Positions 1 through 10,580 of a stretch of 64,000 bases of DNA are shown one piece after another. The notes beneath the pieces were generated by a model. That model saw only the letters and a list, made by a program, of their open reading frames with translations, was not told where the DNA came from and did no database searches. Each line of letters opens with the position of its first letter. Position 1 is the stretch's first letter. The stretch comes from Lichina pygmaea (taxonomy: Eukaryota > Ascomycota > Lichinomycetes > Lichinales > Lichinaceae), in assembly GCA_963422465.1 (NCBI GenBank), contig OY730169.1, positions 2,356,001 to 2,420,000 of the forward strand, in the 5' to 3' direction. The translations under genes were made by a program, and so were the position numbers.

Positions 1-229
1 TCCCTTTCCGCCTGCCCAGGGAGTCCGGGATCTATCGTCGGACTCCCCGTTCCAGATGACAGACGGGAAGATCCTTATTGCTCAACTTGGACATGTCACA
101 CGAGGCGTCGTGGACTGAAAGGCTGGAGCAACTTTCACGGACTGGTGGTCCTCGTTTGTCAATTTTGTCGAATGTGGTGGAGCAAAAAGAACCTCCTGGT
201 TCGACATGTGCCCCCGGACGTCATCTCCC

Positions 230-1575
230 TTAGGAAAACGGATCGGTGCTGCCAACGGCGGTGTCAGGCCTAGCAGCATTGGCGGCAGCAGCGACGGCGA
301 CGTCGACCGTCGAGCCACCACCGCCGACGCCGGCATCGCCAACGGCTGCCTTCGAGGATCCAGCGCCGCTTGCAGTATCCTCCTCCTTCTTCTCCATCTC
401 GTCCGCGATGAAGACGCCGAGCCCGGAGAAAGCCTCGACGAGGCTGCGCGTGCAATACTCCGTGACCGTGTACCCTCCGGCCCTCACCGCTGGATCTGTC
501 CGAGCTCGTTCGAGCCAAGGATGGTCGTAGTGGTCCTGTAGGCTGAAGTACCGATGTGAGATTGTCGTGTCGCCAAAGGGATCGTACGGTTTGGGAGGAG
601 AGCTAGATCCGGCACCGGCTTTCGTACGCGGCTTCAGCCCCTTGAAAACAAGTGGCAGGCCGGCGGACCCGTTCGGCAAGGTAGAGCTGATACCCGCCAA
701 GGAGCTGGCGTGCTGCGCGGGTTGCCCAGGGTGGGCTGGACCCTGCAGAGCAACACGGCGAGCCGTACTCCGCTTGAGGAGCACCTTCTGTCCCTCTCGC
801 GCAATCTTCTCGGCGTTGCCCGTCTGGTCGGTCGCCAGCCGGGATATGATCTCGCGCTTGCCCTCTTCTCGCTCTTCAGCCTCTTCCTCGGCTTCACGCC
901 GCGCTGCGTCCCGTCGCAAGCGGGCTCTTTCTTTCTCCGCCGCTTCGCGCGCCTCGGCCGTCGCAGATTCCTGCTCGTCGAGCGCCTTGTTGACCGTTAT
1001 CACGTCGGCATTGTCTGCCGCGTATCGTGCGAGTCTTGCTTCGGTCTGAGCCACGTCGACCCCGTTCAGAAGGTTGAAGGTGATCGTCTCGACCTCTTCG
1101 AGGTAGTCGTTGTAATCACGCAGGGTGTCAAACTCCTCCTCGCGTCGGTTGAATCTACGAGTCTCAGCATTCCTAGATAATCTACGGCTTTCGGTGAATA
1201 TTCCAGCACATACATCTTGGTCACTCGCTTCCGTATGTCAACTTCCTTCTCGACGCGAATGTCCTGGAAGGTTTGCTTTCGAAACCGCTGCTTGCGCAGC
1301 GTCCTATGGCAGCCCGCCACTGGACATGGCGCGGGACCATGAGAGTAGATACGATCGACACATGACTCGCACATGCGGTGGTAGCATTCCGGATTGACTA
1401 GGAAGCGCATATTGGGATTGAGGTAGCGCGATGATTTGCACACCGGGCAGATATCTGGGAGGCGTCAGAGGTACGGTATATCAGCTGGAGCTCGCGGATA
1501 GTGTGACAAACCATCTTCTTCTCCCGAGCGCCAAGGCTCGAAGGATCTACCGCCCTGCTGGACGGCCCTCGACAT
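230..1575 (-). CDS. TFB3: TFIIH/CAK assembly factor Tfb3 (MAT1 homologue), 3 exons
   Basis: TFIIH subunit that ties the Kin28/cyclin kinase module to the core complex, acting in RNA polymerase II initiation and nucleotide excision repair in the nucleus. Three exons read: 1575-1512, 1454-1214 and 1154-230, with introns of 57 nt (GTTTGT...CAG) and 59 nt (GTATGT...TAG), giving 409 residues. A C3HC4 RING runs from Cys24/Cys27 (CPVCKSSRYLNP) through Cys45, His47, Cys50 and Cys53 to Cys65/Cys70. The MAT1 central part follows (RDYNDYLEEVETITFNL), then a Glu/Arg-rich coiled coil and the C-terminal kinase/cyclin-binding part (GGYTVTEYC, EAFSGLGVFI). The last ~50 residues are Ala/Gly-rich and look unconserved. 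Splices were placed where the family's sequence continues across frames. The gene is head to head with the URI-like gene, 244 bp away. The family call is firm; only the exact start is open. Confidence 0.93.
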
Positions 1576-1819
1576 ATCTGGGGGGTACACTTAGACATCA
1601 TCGCAATCTTCTTGGTGGCGGCATATTAGACATTGCATACCTGGTCGTGCTGGACGAAGGAGCTTGGCTGCCTATGCCTAAATCCGGCGGGGTACGTGCA
1701 CTAAACGCGCAGTTGAGAGGTACCGTACGAAAAGGGGTACGAACGTATTTAGGCAGAACGTTCCCAGATCACTTTCGTCTTGAATCTCCGCTCTCTTTGG
1801 CGCCGAGGCAAGCTCAGCT
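1576..1819. promoter_or_regulatory. divergent intergenic region between TFB3 and the URI-like gene
   Basis: The 244 bp between two divergently transcribed start codons must hold both promoters and 5' leaders. No clear TATA box was seen. The segment from about 1726 to 1800 is pyrimidine-rich toward the plus-strand gene. The role is inferred from position only. Confidence 0.45.
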
Positions 1820-3914
1820 ATGGAACCCAATCTGGCCGATGTCGAAGCGCTCCGTCGCAATCTCGAAGATAGGGTGACCAAGCTCCGTCAATCTTTACAG
1901 ACATGGCGGACCTGGGAAGCAGAATATGAAGGGCTGAAGGAGGAGCTCCAAGTTGTCGAGGGTCAACCTTCGTCAGATGATCTGGTATGGACTATTGGCC
2001 ATTTGCCTCTTGACTTGAAGCTAACGCTCGTACAGCTATCACTTGCTCGAAATTTTGGAGGCTCGCTCATCGACGAGAAGGGTAAGCTCTTGCTGACGCT
2101 CATGTCACAGATATGAATCTAAAGTATTCAAGAAATGCAGGGCCTTTTGTACGATTCTGCGAAAGAGCTTCGTACCACCAATCAAATCGTTGGTGTCCTG
2201 TCTCGGCGGAGTGACTGTAAGTCCTCGCTGCCGGCTTGATTTCAGTCCCGAGCTCACCGTTTACCAGATGTCAGACGTAACGTCGATTCGGTTGAAAAGC
2301 AGTTGTATCTCACCGAAAAGAGACTGGGAGGTTTACTTCCGGTAGAGGGTCCAGCCTCTCAGAGTGAAGATGCGTCCGAAAGAATGGAGATCGTCGAGGA
2401 GCTGGATGACAAAGGTCGTGTTGTCTGTAAGTGGCAACATGGACTGCTGCTCCCTGCGAACTACGGATCTGACAAAAGCCACCGCATGCATAGCAAGCAC
2501 TACGTCAGATACCGCTAAAACTGCTGCAGAGGTATTGCGATCCTTGGAAAAGGCAGGAGTTAGTGGGGCTCAGGACCAGCATGGTCCCGGAGAAGCTGCG
2601 AGCTCGAATGCTGGTACTGATGTCTCTACGACAATCAACGGCAGTGCAAATGCCTGGGCCGCAAAGCCCCAGAAATCAGCACTTAGATACAAGAACTCGG
2701 CTGATGCAACGGGGGCAGCGCCGCAAGAGAGCCAGCCAAGGCAAAAGGAGAAGAAAAGCGTTCGGTTTTCTGAAGATACCAAAGAACCAGCTACGCCCTC
2801 CCAGACGCTGTCCAGCTCGCCAAGATCAACAAGAAGCAGGGTACCCAAAGGTGCTGGTAGAAAAGCCAGAAAGCAGCCAAGGAGACACGATACCGAGTCT
2901 CGTACAACAGGCAGCGAGCTAAAAGACATGGTCGTTCCAAACGACGAATCATCAGAGGATGCGCAGCTTCGAAGAGACATGCTGCGATACAGCCTCTCTG
3001 AGGTTGGTGCGGTTGTAGCGGAGCTGGATTTGCTGGACGATCAGAAAGCCTCCGTGACCGCTGATGACGACGACGTATTGAAGCAGATACACGGCGACGA
3101 GGGTTCGTCTGCAGATGAGTGGACAGATGAAGACGATCTCGACGGAAGTGAGCACGGAGACGACGATGAAGATGAAGAGGATATCTATGGGCGAAGCACC
3201 AGAAGGACTCTGAGCACTGCCTACCGCAAGGAGATGGAGGCTTTGCAGCGGCGAATTGAGGCTCGAGACATTCAAAACATGGGCCCGGCCGGCGTTGGCT
3301 TGACATCGACTGAGCAAGGGGATCGTTCAGGCCAGGTCGCTGTAGGCTCAAAAAGGCACGAGGACGTCGGCAGGACAGCATCTCCTCCGTCCGACACCAA
3401 GACCAAGGCAACAGCAACCAAAGGTCGAAAAGCAAAGGTGCTGTCCGATACCATTGTCGAACACGCACCTGCAGAATCTCAGCACGACGAGGATGCCAAC
3501 GACGCGGTCGAAGCCGCCCACAGCGGCCCCAAGACGCCCGTCTCCGCGGCAGCGGCAGCGGCAGCACTGATGGCGCCATCCCTCGGGCCCGATCCTTTAG
3601 ACCCAGCTCTGCTGCAGCAAGAAGTGGCAGCTGAATACAACCGCATGCGGAACCGTATGATCTACCGTCAAGGCGGCTTTCTCGCCAAGGGCGACGACGA
3701 GGTGGGCCTTTCCATCCGCAGCGGCGACGGCGGGGACGGCGAAGTGCTGGAGCAGAGAGTTCCCCTCGATCCAACAGCCGAAGACGACGACGACGACGAC
3801 GACGACGATAACGACAATCATGGCGATGGTGATATCGGTGGGATCGGCGCTGGTGCCGCGCCACGAAGGAATCGGAAGATGAGTCGTTTCAAGGCCGCTC
3901 GATTGCGGCAGTAA
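1820..3914 (+). CDS. BUD27: URI/Bud27-type unconventional prefoldin, 5 exons
   Basis: Prefoldin-like cochaperone of the URI/Bud27 family, known to help assemble RNA polymerases and to link TOR signalling with translation initiation. Exons 1820-1984, 2036-2081, 2133-2216, 2268-2426 and 2509-3914 give 619 residues; the first three introns are each exactly 51 nt and the fourth is 82 nt. Residues ~1-130 form the alpha-prefoldin coiled coil (LADVEALRRNLEDRVTKLRQ at the start; NVDSVEKQLYLTEKRL at its end). A long charged, disordered middle follows, with KSVRFSEDTKEP and acidic runs, then a nine-Asp stretch. The extreme C-terminus (MSRFKAARLRQ) is the short conserved box typical of the fungal C-terminal domain annotated DUF3835. 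Every splice restores the frame and phases agree. The symbol is by family resemblance; orthology to yeast Bud27 is likely rather than shown. Confidence 0.85.
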
Positions 3915-5580
3915 CTTTCTGTGCCTCGGCCTTGCTGCTTTTCATCCGCAGTCTGTAGCCTTTTGTCAGTTCCTTTTTTTTTTTTTTTTTCTACAGCAGT
4001 TTCTCTCCCCTCGATCTCGCAATTGTAAATGCAGGTGACCTTCGTCGATACCCGCTCTCCACTCCCTCTCGTCTCTACGTACTTCCCGTCACGGTACCGG
4101 TACAGACACCTCCCTTCCGCTCCAAAGCTACGTATAATTACATATCGAGCGAACCCATCAACGAACGTAAGCTGCCCCCTTCTCACAACTCTCCACTCTC
4201 CACTCCCCCTCGGACTCACCAGTCAGCACCAAAGACAAGTACCACCCGCAGCTCGCAGCTCACCACTTGCTTTGGGGTCATGTCTTGTCGCGACCAGACA
4301 AGCCGACGTCGAGAATGTTCGACGTACCCGGCGTACGAGCGTACGGTACTGTACCGGTACCGTACCGCACCGGGCAACATGCCCCTTTCGCCCTGGCATA
4401 GATCCCGAGCGACCTAATATAATCTAGCTACGAGGTACGAGTACAGTGCTGAGGGGAGGGGAGAGGAGGAGAGGGTGGAAAATGCCCAGCTCCAGCTTAT
4501 GAGGAAGCGGGTCCTAGCCCTCGACGAGGAGTTCAACCCCTCAACAGCCGGTCCGACCTCCACGACAGCGGATCTACACACGTAATCTAAAGCTCCGAGT
4601 TCGGCGACACAAGCCAGTGGCCATTGCCGTGATAATGTCACCACATCCGAATAGGAGAAAAGACATGTTCGAAAAAGTTCAATCTCACTTGATCACCTTT
4701 CCCAAAGGGAGGGGGGGGGGGGGGATGACGGTTTGGCGGATGACTTGTCCCGAGTTATTTGTACTGCAGAGTAGAAGTACGGTACTTTGGGAAGGTACCT
4801 CGCTATCTACAGCGTTCTGTGAATACTGTACGTCTGCCATTGTGTACAGTAAGCAAGTGAACATGTTGTCGGTGCTCTACACTTCGGTTTTTGTAGAGTC
4901 GTAGGGATAGGGGGTTTTTCACTGGTTCTTGATTGAGGGTTGATGCTTGGTGCTCGGTGGTCAATGGTCAGAGGTGTTGGTTGGTGTTTGGTGCTCGGTG
5001 CTTGAGTGTCTCGTCGCTCATGACGTGTTCTCAGTCTCGGAAGATGAGATGAATGATTAGATCGGCAATATGCCCAGCACATTCAAACACACTTCGGTTT
5101 CATTCGACAAAGACAGAAAGTGATGCCTGCTCGCTGTTTCCTACTCACTCGGATGAGAAGAGATGAAGATGAGCTGATCGACCAGAGGACTGCTGACAGC
5201 CACTTTCACCCACGGCTCTTTCCACCTCCTGACAGTACTACCCATCATGTACTAGAGTTTGTTCTCTGGTTTTGGAAAAAAAAAAAGCTTGTCTACTGAG
5301 GATGTGCAAATAGTAGGCAATGGCGATGGCAATGATCATGATGGAAACAGTCGTTCAGCATCATTTGTGGCATTGGTACATATTGAACAAGTACGGGTGA
5401 TGCTGGACAACGACCTGCCGCTCCATGGGATAGCCACCAGCGAACAAATCCCCGACGCCTTGGGCTGAGAGCCGGACAAAACAACCAGTCATCAAATCCT
5501 CCCGGTTACCCATTCGCGCCCAAGACTTGGTCGCGCCATGTGCCGTTGAAAACCTGCCTCCTAGAGGTATCCCGTTCGCC
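3915..5580. other. intergenic region with homopolymer and GTAC-rich stretches
   Basis: About 1.7 kb between two convergent genes with no coding frame I would support. It holds a T run near 3976-3990, a dense GTAC/CGTAC cluster at about 4320-4440, a G run at about 4711-4723 and a low-complexity stretch with repeated GGTGCTCGGTG at about 4940-5010. The 3' UTRs of both neighbours must lie at its edges. Confidence 0.5.
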
Positions 5581-5646
5581 GTCATCAGCGTGGTCATCAG
5601 CGTGGTCATCAGCGTGGTCATCAGCGTGGTCATCAGCGTGGTCATC
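5581..5646. repeat. 12-bp minisatellite, five perfect copies plus a half copy
   Basis: The unit GTCATCAGCGTG is repeated five times without error from 5581 to 5640 and a sixth copy begins at 5641 (GTCATC). It starts 30 bp beyond the stop codon of the minus-strand kinase, so it probably lies in that transcript's 3' UTR. Being in multiples of three it stays open in several frames, which makes spurious ORFs. Confidence 0.9.
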
Positions 5647-5675
5647 GTTCGTATCGTGCTCTCTCGTGATGGCCG

Positions 5676-8087
5676 TCAGACCTGGTAGTCGTCGGCCGGG
5701 ATCATGACCACCTGCTCGCTGCTCCCATAGCCCCAAGCACCGCCAAAGCAAATGACGCCCGCTCTCGTGCCGAGGAAAAGAACGACCATATGTGCCACGA
5801 GTAGAGCGATGCTGACGCCTAGCTTGCGCAAGCAATGACACGGCCGGTCGTGCAGGTGTGCCGCCCCGTCACCGCCGCCGGGGGGAGCTAGACCCCCGGA
5901 AAGCGCAAAGTCGAGAGCGCCAAGGCAGACAAGCGGATAGAGGATCCAGGGGTCAGGCGCTCGCGGCTGGCAGGGCATGGTGATCGAAAAGACCTTGAAG
6001 ATGAAGAGAACAGTCTTGGACGGGACAGATTGGAGAACGGACACCATCCTCGATCTCTCCACGAACGTAGACCAGAGACGCCATCTTGCGTGTGGCGCGT
6101 CGGGCAAGAGACCAACCGGTGCTGGGCCACGTGCCACCTGGGTCGGCGAGGGGCCGAAGGAAGAAGAATAGGCAGAATGCCCGAGCGTGGACGATGTTGG
6201 CGTCATCGGATGTGACCGGGTCTCGTTTGCGGTGGTGTTGGAGGGAAATGTTGCTCGTAGGACTATACTCGACCCGTTGCCGGTAGAGATTGCTCCATCT
6301 CTGCCGTTGGCGGAGAGCGGTCTCTTCGAACCCCGCCAACGACCGCCTCCGATACCTGTTGGGGTGGACGGCATCGGCGACTCGACGGGCGAAATGCGTG
6401 AGCCAGAGCGGACATCGTCAAAGACGGCCGGTCCGGCACCAGCCATGTCCACGCCCAGGCCACGGTTCTTCTGATGCGCATGGGTCGGGTGATGGACGCC
6501 AGAGTCAGTGAGTGCACCGCCAGTGCTCATGGCTCGGAGGATGTCCTCGGCCGTAGGTCGGTCTGCAGGGTTCGGCGAGAGGAGCCGCTCCAAGAACTTG
6601 TAGAGCTTGTCAGGGAGATCGGAGCGCTCCCTCGTGACATCATCGAAGCCGCCCCAGTCTTTGATCTCGTCCCTGAGCCGATCGAGGTCTTCCTTATCTT
6701 CGTCGAGGTTGTCGGCGTTCGCGTACGGCAGCTGAGCGAAGCACATGAAGTAGAGAATCATACCCAGCGAGAAGATGTCTGACTTCGTAGTGAACTGCCC
6801 CAGGGGCCCCAAAGGATATTGAGGGCGCAGAACCTCGGGTGCGCAGTAAGATATCGTTCCTGTGGCGCCCGTCGACTTCCGAGCCATGCTCTCCATCTGT
6901 GCTTCGCCAAAGTCGCTGACCAACACCCTGATCCCCTTGCCGGTCTCGTGCAAGAGACAGTTCAGGGGCTTGAGGTCGCGGTGGATGAAACCGTTGCCGT
7001 GGAGGTAGTTGAGACCCGACGCGATGTCTTTGAAGAACGAGTAGATCTCGTCGAACGAAAGCCGCCGGGGCGAGTGCATGTCCTCCGGCTCGTCCAGCTG
7101 GCCCTTGGAGCGTCGACGCATGCGTCCCTTGAGCTGCTCCTTGGTCGGCGCTCGCAGCGGCTCGTAGACGTAGCGATGCAGGTCGCCAGCGTTGCAGTAC
7201 TGCTGAAGGATGAAGGCGCAAGGCACGCTCGGACCAAACTGGGTGAGCTGCATGTTTTCGAGCCACACGTGCCGGTAAGAAACCAGGTTCTGGTGCGACA
7301 GGTGCTGGAGCAGCTGCACTTCGTTCAGCACCTTCTTGAGCCAGTCGTGATCGTCTCCCACAGGCACTCGTTTGCAGGCGAAATGGCCCAGGGATACGCC
7401 GTCAAGGACATGCTTGACCAGGAGAACGACGCCCTTGCCGCCTCTCCCGAGCTCGCGCTCTTCGATGAAGAAGCGTCGAAAGTAATTGGGGCTGAAAGCA
7501 GCGGCGGATATGCCCTGCGCTGCCGAAGGCGACGGGAGCGGGAAATACTCGCTCTCCCCCGACGGCGGCTGGGACGGCAGGCTTCCGCTCACATTGACAG
7601 ACGGTTGCCAGGAAGCCTGCGGTGACGGTGGCCTCGAAACTTCGGGCGAGCGAGTCGAGATATCTTGCAGCATGCGAAAGTAGTTTGGATTGACAAAACC
7701 GGCTTCCACGTCATGCTGGGAGACGGCGCGGCCTTCGGTGGGCTCGCCGGGATCATGGCGGAGGGGACGTCTGCAGTAAGGGCAGTTCGGAAGCGCCATC
7801 GGATTGCTTGCAGTAGCCGACGATGGAGGGCCACGTAGGACTAGTTGCTTCAGCTCTTCGTCGTAGACAACGACGGCGTTATGATGTCTCCTGCAGGTGG
7901 AGCCAAGCAGGCATCAGCGTCTGTGGTTGACCCGTGAACGAAGGAGAAGCACAATGTTTCGAAGTGTGCCCGCCTTTGCCGTGCTGAGACCAACTGAGGC
8001 GATGGGAACCCACAGGAAGATCTCATTGCTCTCGCGACTAGAGTATGGGACCAAGGAGAGCTCCTCGCCCTCGGCTGAACTTGCCAT
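5676..8087 (-). CDS. IKS1: IKS1-like serine/threonine protein kinase with membrane tail, 2 exons
   Basis: Putative protein kinase of the fungal IKS1 family. Exon 1 is 8087-8014 and exon 2 is 7890-5676, with a 123-nt intron (GTGGGT...CTGCAG) that joins SLVPYSSRESNEIFL to RHHNAVVVYDEEL, a head seen across this family; product 762 residues. A small CPYC-containing motif follows at ~61. The kinase domain starts near residue 165 (Gly-rich loop ELGRGGKGVV), with the ATP-binding Lys in ACKRV at ~198, catalytic HRDLKPLN at 328-335 and DFG at 351-353; all key residues are present. A basic insert (KGRMRRRSKG) lies between the lobes. After a disordered Ser/Pro linker the C-terminus has two or three hydrophobic segments (DPWILYPLVCLGALDFAL; LGVSIALLVAHMVVLFLGT), suggesting anchoring in an endomembrane. 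Substrates are unknown. Confidence 0.88.
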
Positions 8088-8613
8088 GATGAACGGAGGA
8101 TGGTGGTCGTGGTAAGTCGCTCAGCAGGGCACGTGATACACACAGCAGCGTCGAGCAAGAGCAGAATATAGTGTTATTTGTGGATAACAGCAGTGGAGCC
8201 AGGAAGAGGGCAACATGGTGCTAGCCACCATGGCACAGTGGAAAGGTATATCACGACGACGAACAAGAGTCCAGAGCCTTAGACCTCGACCGCCCAAGAT
8301 TCACTTCGGAGAAGGAGTACCAAAAACCCTTGGTAATTCAGCGGGTCGCACTACGCATCAGCTGGGGCTGGGTCCTCCTTGTGTCGAGCAGGTCAGAGCC
8401 GGTGGGTGCAGTAGCGCTCCAGCTCACATCTTGCAATGGTAGTTTCACGATGACGCCGTTGTGGCAGCTTTCGCCACGACTGGGAGCTGAGTAGCTCCAC
8501 CTCCCGTGAGTGCGTACGAGTACTGTACGTACCTCCGTACCGTACCGAGGTACCTCGAATCTTCGTACTAGGTACGGAAGTACGTACGTACACATTTCAG
8601 TACTACAGTGGGG
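8088..8613. other. intergenic region upstream of the IKS1-like gene, GTAC-rich
   Basis: Contains the promoter side of the minus-strand kinase. From about 8511 to 8600 it is dominated by overlapping GTAC/CGTAC words, including GTACGGAAGTACGTACGTAC near 8574. No coding region is supported. Confidence 0.45.
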
Positions 8614-8737
8614 GTCCGTAAGTGTTAGAAAGAGCTTCTTATGACTCTTGTCATTCGTTGATAACTGCCCGTAGCTCAGTAGATGGAGAGCAACTACTGC
8701 TAAAGTTATAAGAAAACTTTTAGTAACACTTACGGAC
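8614..8737. mobile_element. MITE-like element, 124 bp with terminal inverted repeats
   Basis: The ends are perfect 14-bp inverted repeats: GTCCGTAAGTGTTA at 8614-8627 and its reverse complement at 8724-8737. The pairing continues imperfectly inward (CTTAT blocks). The interior contains TAGCTCAGTAGATGG, which resembles a tRNA A box, but no B box follows. There is no coding capacity. Size and structure fit a miniature inverted-repeat transposable element. A target-site duplication is not obvious, so an isolated hairpin cannot be excluded. Confidence 0.5.
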
Positions 8738-9340
8738 TCACGATGTATCATATTACCGTACGGATCTAGTACTCTGTACATACGTACGTAGCTACTCAGG
8801 TATATACCATCTGTAGTTCCGTACTCCGTACTTGAAGCTTGAGTGATTAGTCATCGATGGTCACGACAGTTCAACCGATTCTACTCGAGGACTTGTCCGA
8901 ATTCTCTTGTGTCAAGACACTGCACAAGCAACTTGCACCTCTGAAGACATAGCTACATTCACATCTACGACTAGTACCGGTAGTACACATCCACCCCCTG
9001 CTGTTCCAGGTATCTTACTGGTACTGGTAGGCTCACCAAAGCCGTACCATATGGCCAGAAGATGTGCGATGGAATAACGATGCATAGACTAGGCTCCGAA
9101 CTCGAGACTGGATTGAGTCCTTGCCGACCAAGACCGACCAACTATGCTAAGTCGTACCTGCCTCGACACCACTTCCTGTGCCCATGGCGATGTCACATAT
9201 CAATGTCATGGCCAGCCACTACCGTACCGATATACGCATCTCTGAGTCCAGCGTCGTCGTTGGTTTGCTCATGCTTCATCGCGCTCTCGGGGGTCACACC
9301 GCAGTTGTTCCTGCGCCCTGTCCCCTCGGACGGCACCATC
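8738..9340. other. intergenic region, no gene seen
   Basis: Spacer of about 600 bp downstream of the minus-strand protease-like gene. It contains more GTAC-rich sequence (8757-8835) and no reading frame, RNA gene or clear regulatory site that I can support. Confidence 0.4.
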
Positions 9341-10580
9341 TCAGCCAGGCCCGATCGGCTGGATGCCCGACAGGGTATATCCAAGCACGGTTAGCTCTTC
9401 GAGAACGGCCGAGCAGGTCATGTTCATGTCGTCGAAAAACTGAAAGGACGAAATGGCTCGGAGATCGTCGTCCCAGATCACAGCACCACAGCACCCGTCC
9501 CGAAGGCTCTCGTTGCCGTTGCCGAAGTAGGTCATCTTCCCTCGTGCAAACGTGAGCTCCCCACCCGTGACGATGGGATCCACTGTGGCGCCCATGTAAG
9601 AACCGCAGACATGGCCGTTGTATGGTGTGTTAAGGTTCACCATGTCGAACAACTTCATCTCACCCAGGCCCTTGATACCGCGCAAGACGACCGCTTCCTC
9701 CGATGCCGGGCTGAAGGTCTCCAGGGAATAGGTTATGCCATCCAACAGCTTCACGAGCGCCAGATCGCTCACGGCCGATCTCCAGACCACCGAGCCGACC
9801 TGATGACCCGGCGCCATGGTTGGATGGTACACCAAGTCGGAGGTTGCTGGAAATCCATGCCCAGCACAGGTGATGAGCTTGTCTCCGTTGGGAGCGGCAA
9901 CACCGACTCCAGATGTTGTCGACAGCGTCACCGCGTGCTCGTTGGGCCCTGACGTGAGGAGGACGCCAGGCCTCATGCCCTTCTTGTAGTCGGTGTCGTC
10001 AATGTCGATCTCGGTGGGCATCTTGAGCCGGAGAGCATGCAGCTTCCTGTCCACGGTCTCGAACAAGAACCCAAGCCCCAACTTGCCGACTCGCATGGGG
10101 ACTTTGGAGCGAAACTGGGGTGGCATCGAGCCCCGAACGTGCACGAGGAATCGAACTCCGAACCATTCGATGCGTGCGACGTCAAAGCCACGAGCTATGA
10201 GCTCCTCGGCGAGGCTCTCGATAGATCGCCATCCTGGCCATTCGTATTGCTTCAGGATATCCGACGGCCCTTCCACCGAGATCTTGATCGCATCCTTGCT
10301 GTGCGCCATCTCGCCAAACTCGATAGGATGACGGTCGCGGTCCGTCGTGAAGAAAGCCGGAACTCGCGCGACGGTAAGGGGCCAGGGTCTGGCCGGTAAT
10401 CGGTGGCAGGTAATCAAGCCTGACACAGCCGGCGAACAGGCCGGCGAGGATCGAGAGCTGCTCGGACGTAGGCACCACGCCGTCAAGTCTCAAGTCAAAA
10501 CCAGGATCCAGATTCAAGATCGGCGCATCGCCATCCGCTGGGCTGTGGTAATCATCGGTCGGGCGATCGTGTTCCGGCAT
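9341..10580 (-). CDS. uncharacterised protein with chymotrypsin-like (PA-clan) layout and Cys nucleophile motif
   Basis: I do not recognise a named family. The continuous part of the frame (from 10362 down to 9341) shows, in trypsin-fold order, a His in LITCAGHGF (codon at 9859), an Asp in SDLALVKL (codon at 9766) and GCCGAVIWDD (second Cys codon at 9490) where serine proteases have GDSGG. GxCGA matches the G-x-C-G-G/A signature of cysteine proteases with the chymotrypsin fold. The ~130 residues before this (from about KISVEGPSDILKQYEW) look like a separate domain. For the N-terminus I favour a start at 10580 and a 64-nt intron 10426-10363 (GTGTCA...GAG, with CTTAC before the acceptor), giving 391 residues; a start at 10486 in the main frame is the alternative. 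No signal peptide was seen, so a cytoplasmic role is likely. Activity is untested. Confidence 0.6.

Noticed and set aside
2791-3864. 357-codon minus-strand frame opposite the URI-like gene
   Set aside because: Arg-rich shadow of the acidic region; no protein features.
6819-7625. 268-codon plus-strand frame opposite the kinase
   Set aside because: Opposite the conserved kinase domain, without family features of its own.
8660-8720. Possible tRNA gene (A-box-like TAGCTCAGTAGATGG)
   Set aside because: No B box or acceptor stem; lies inside the 124-bp inverted-repeat element.
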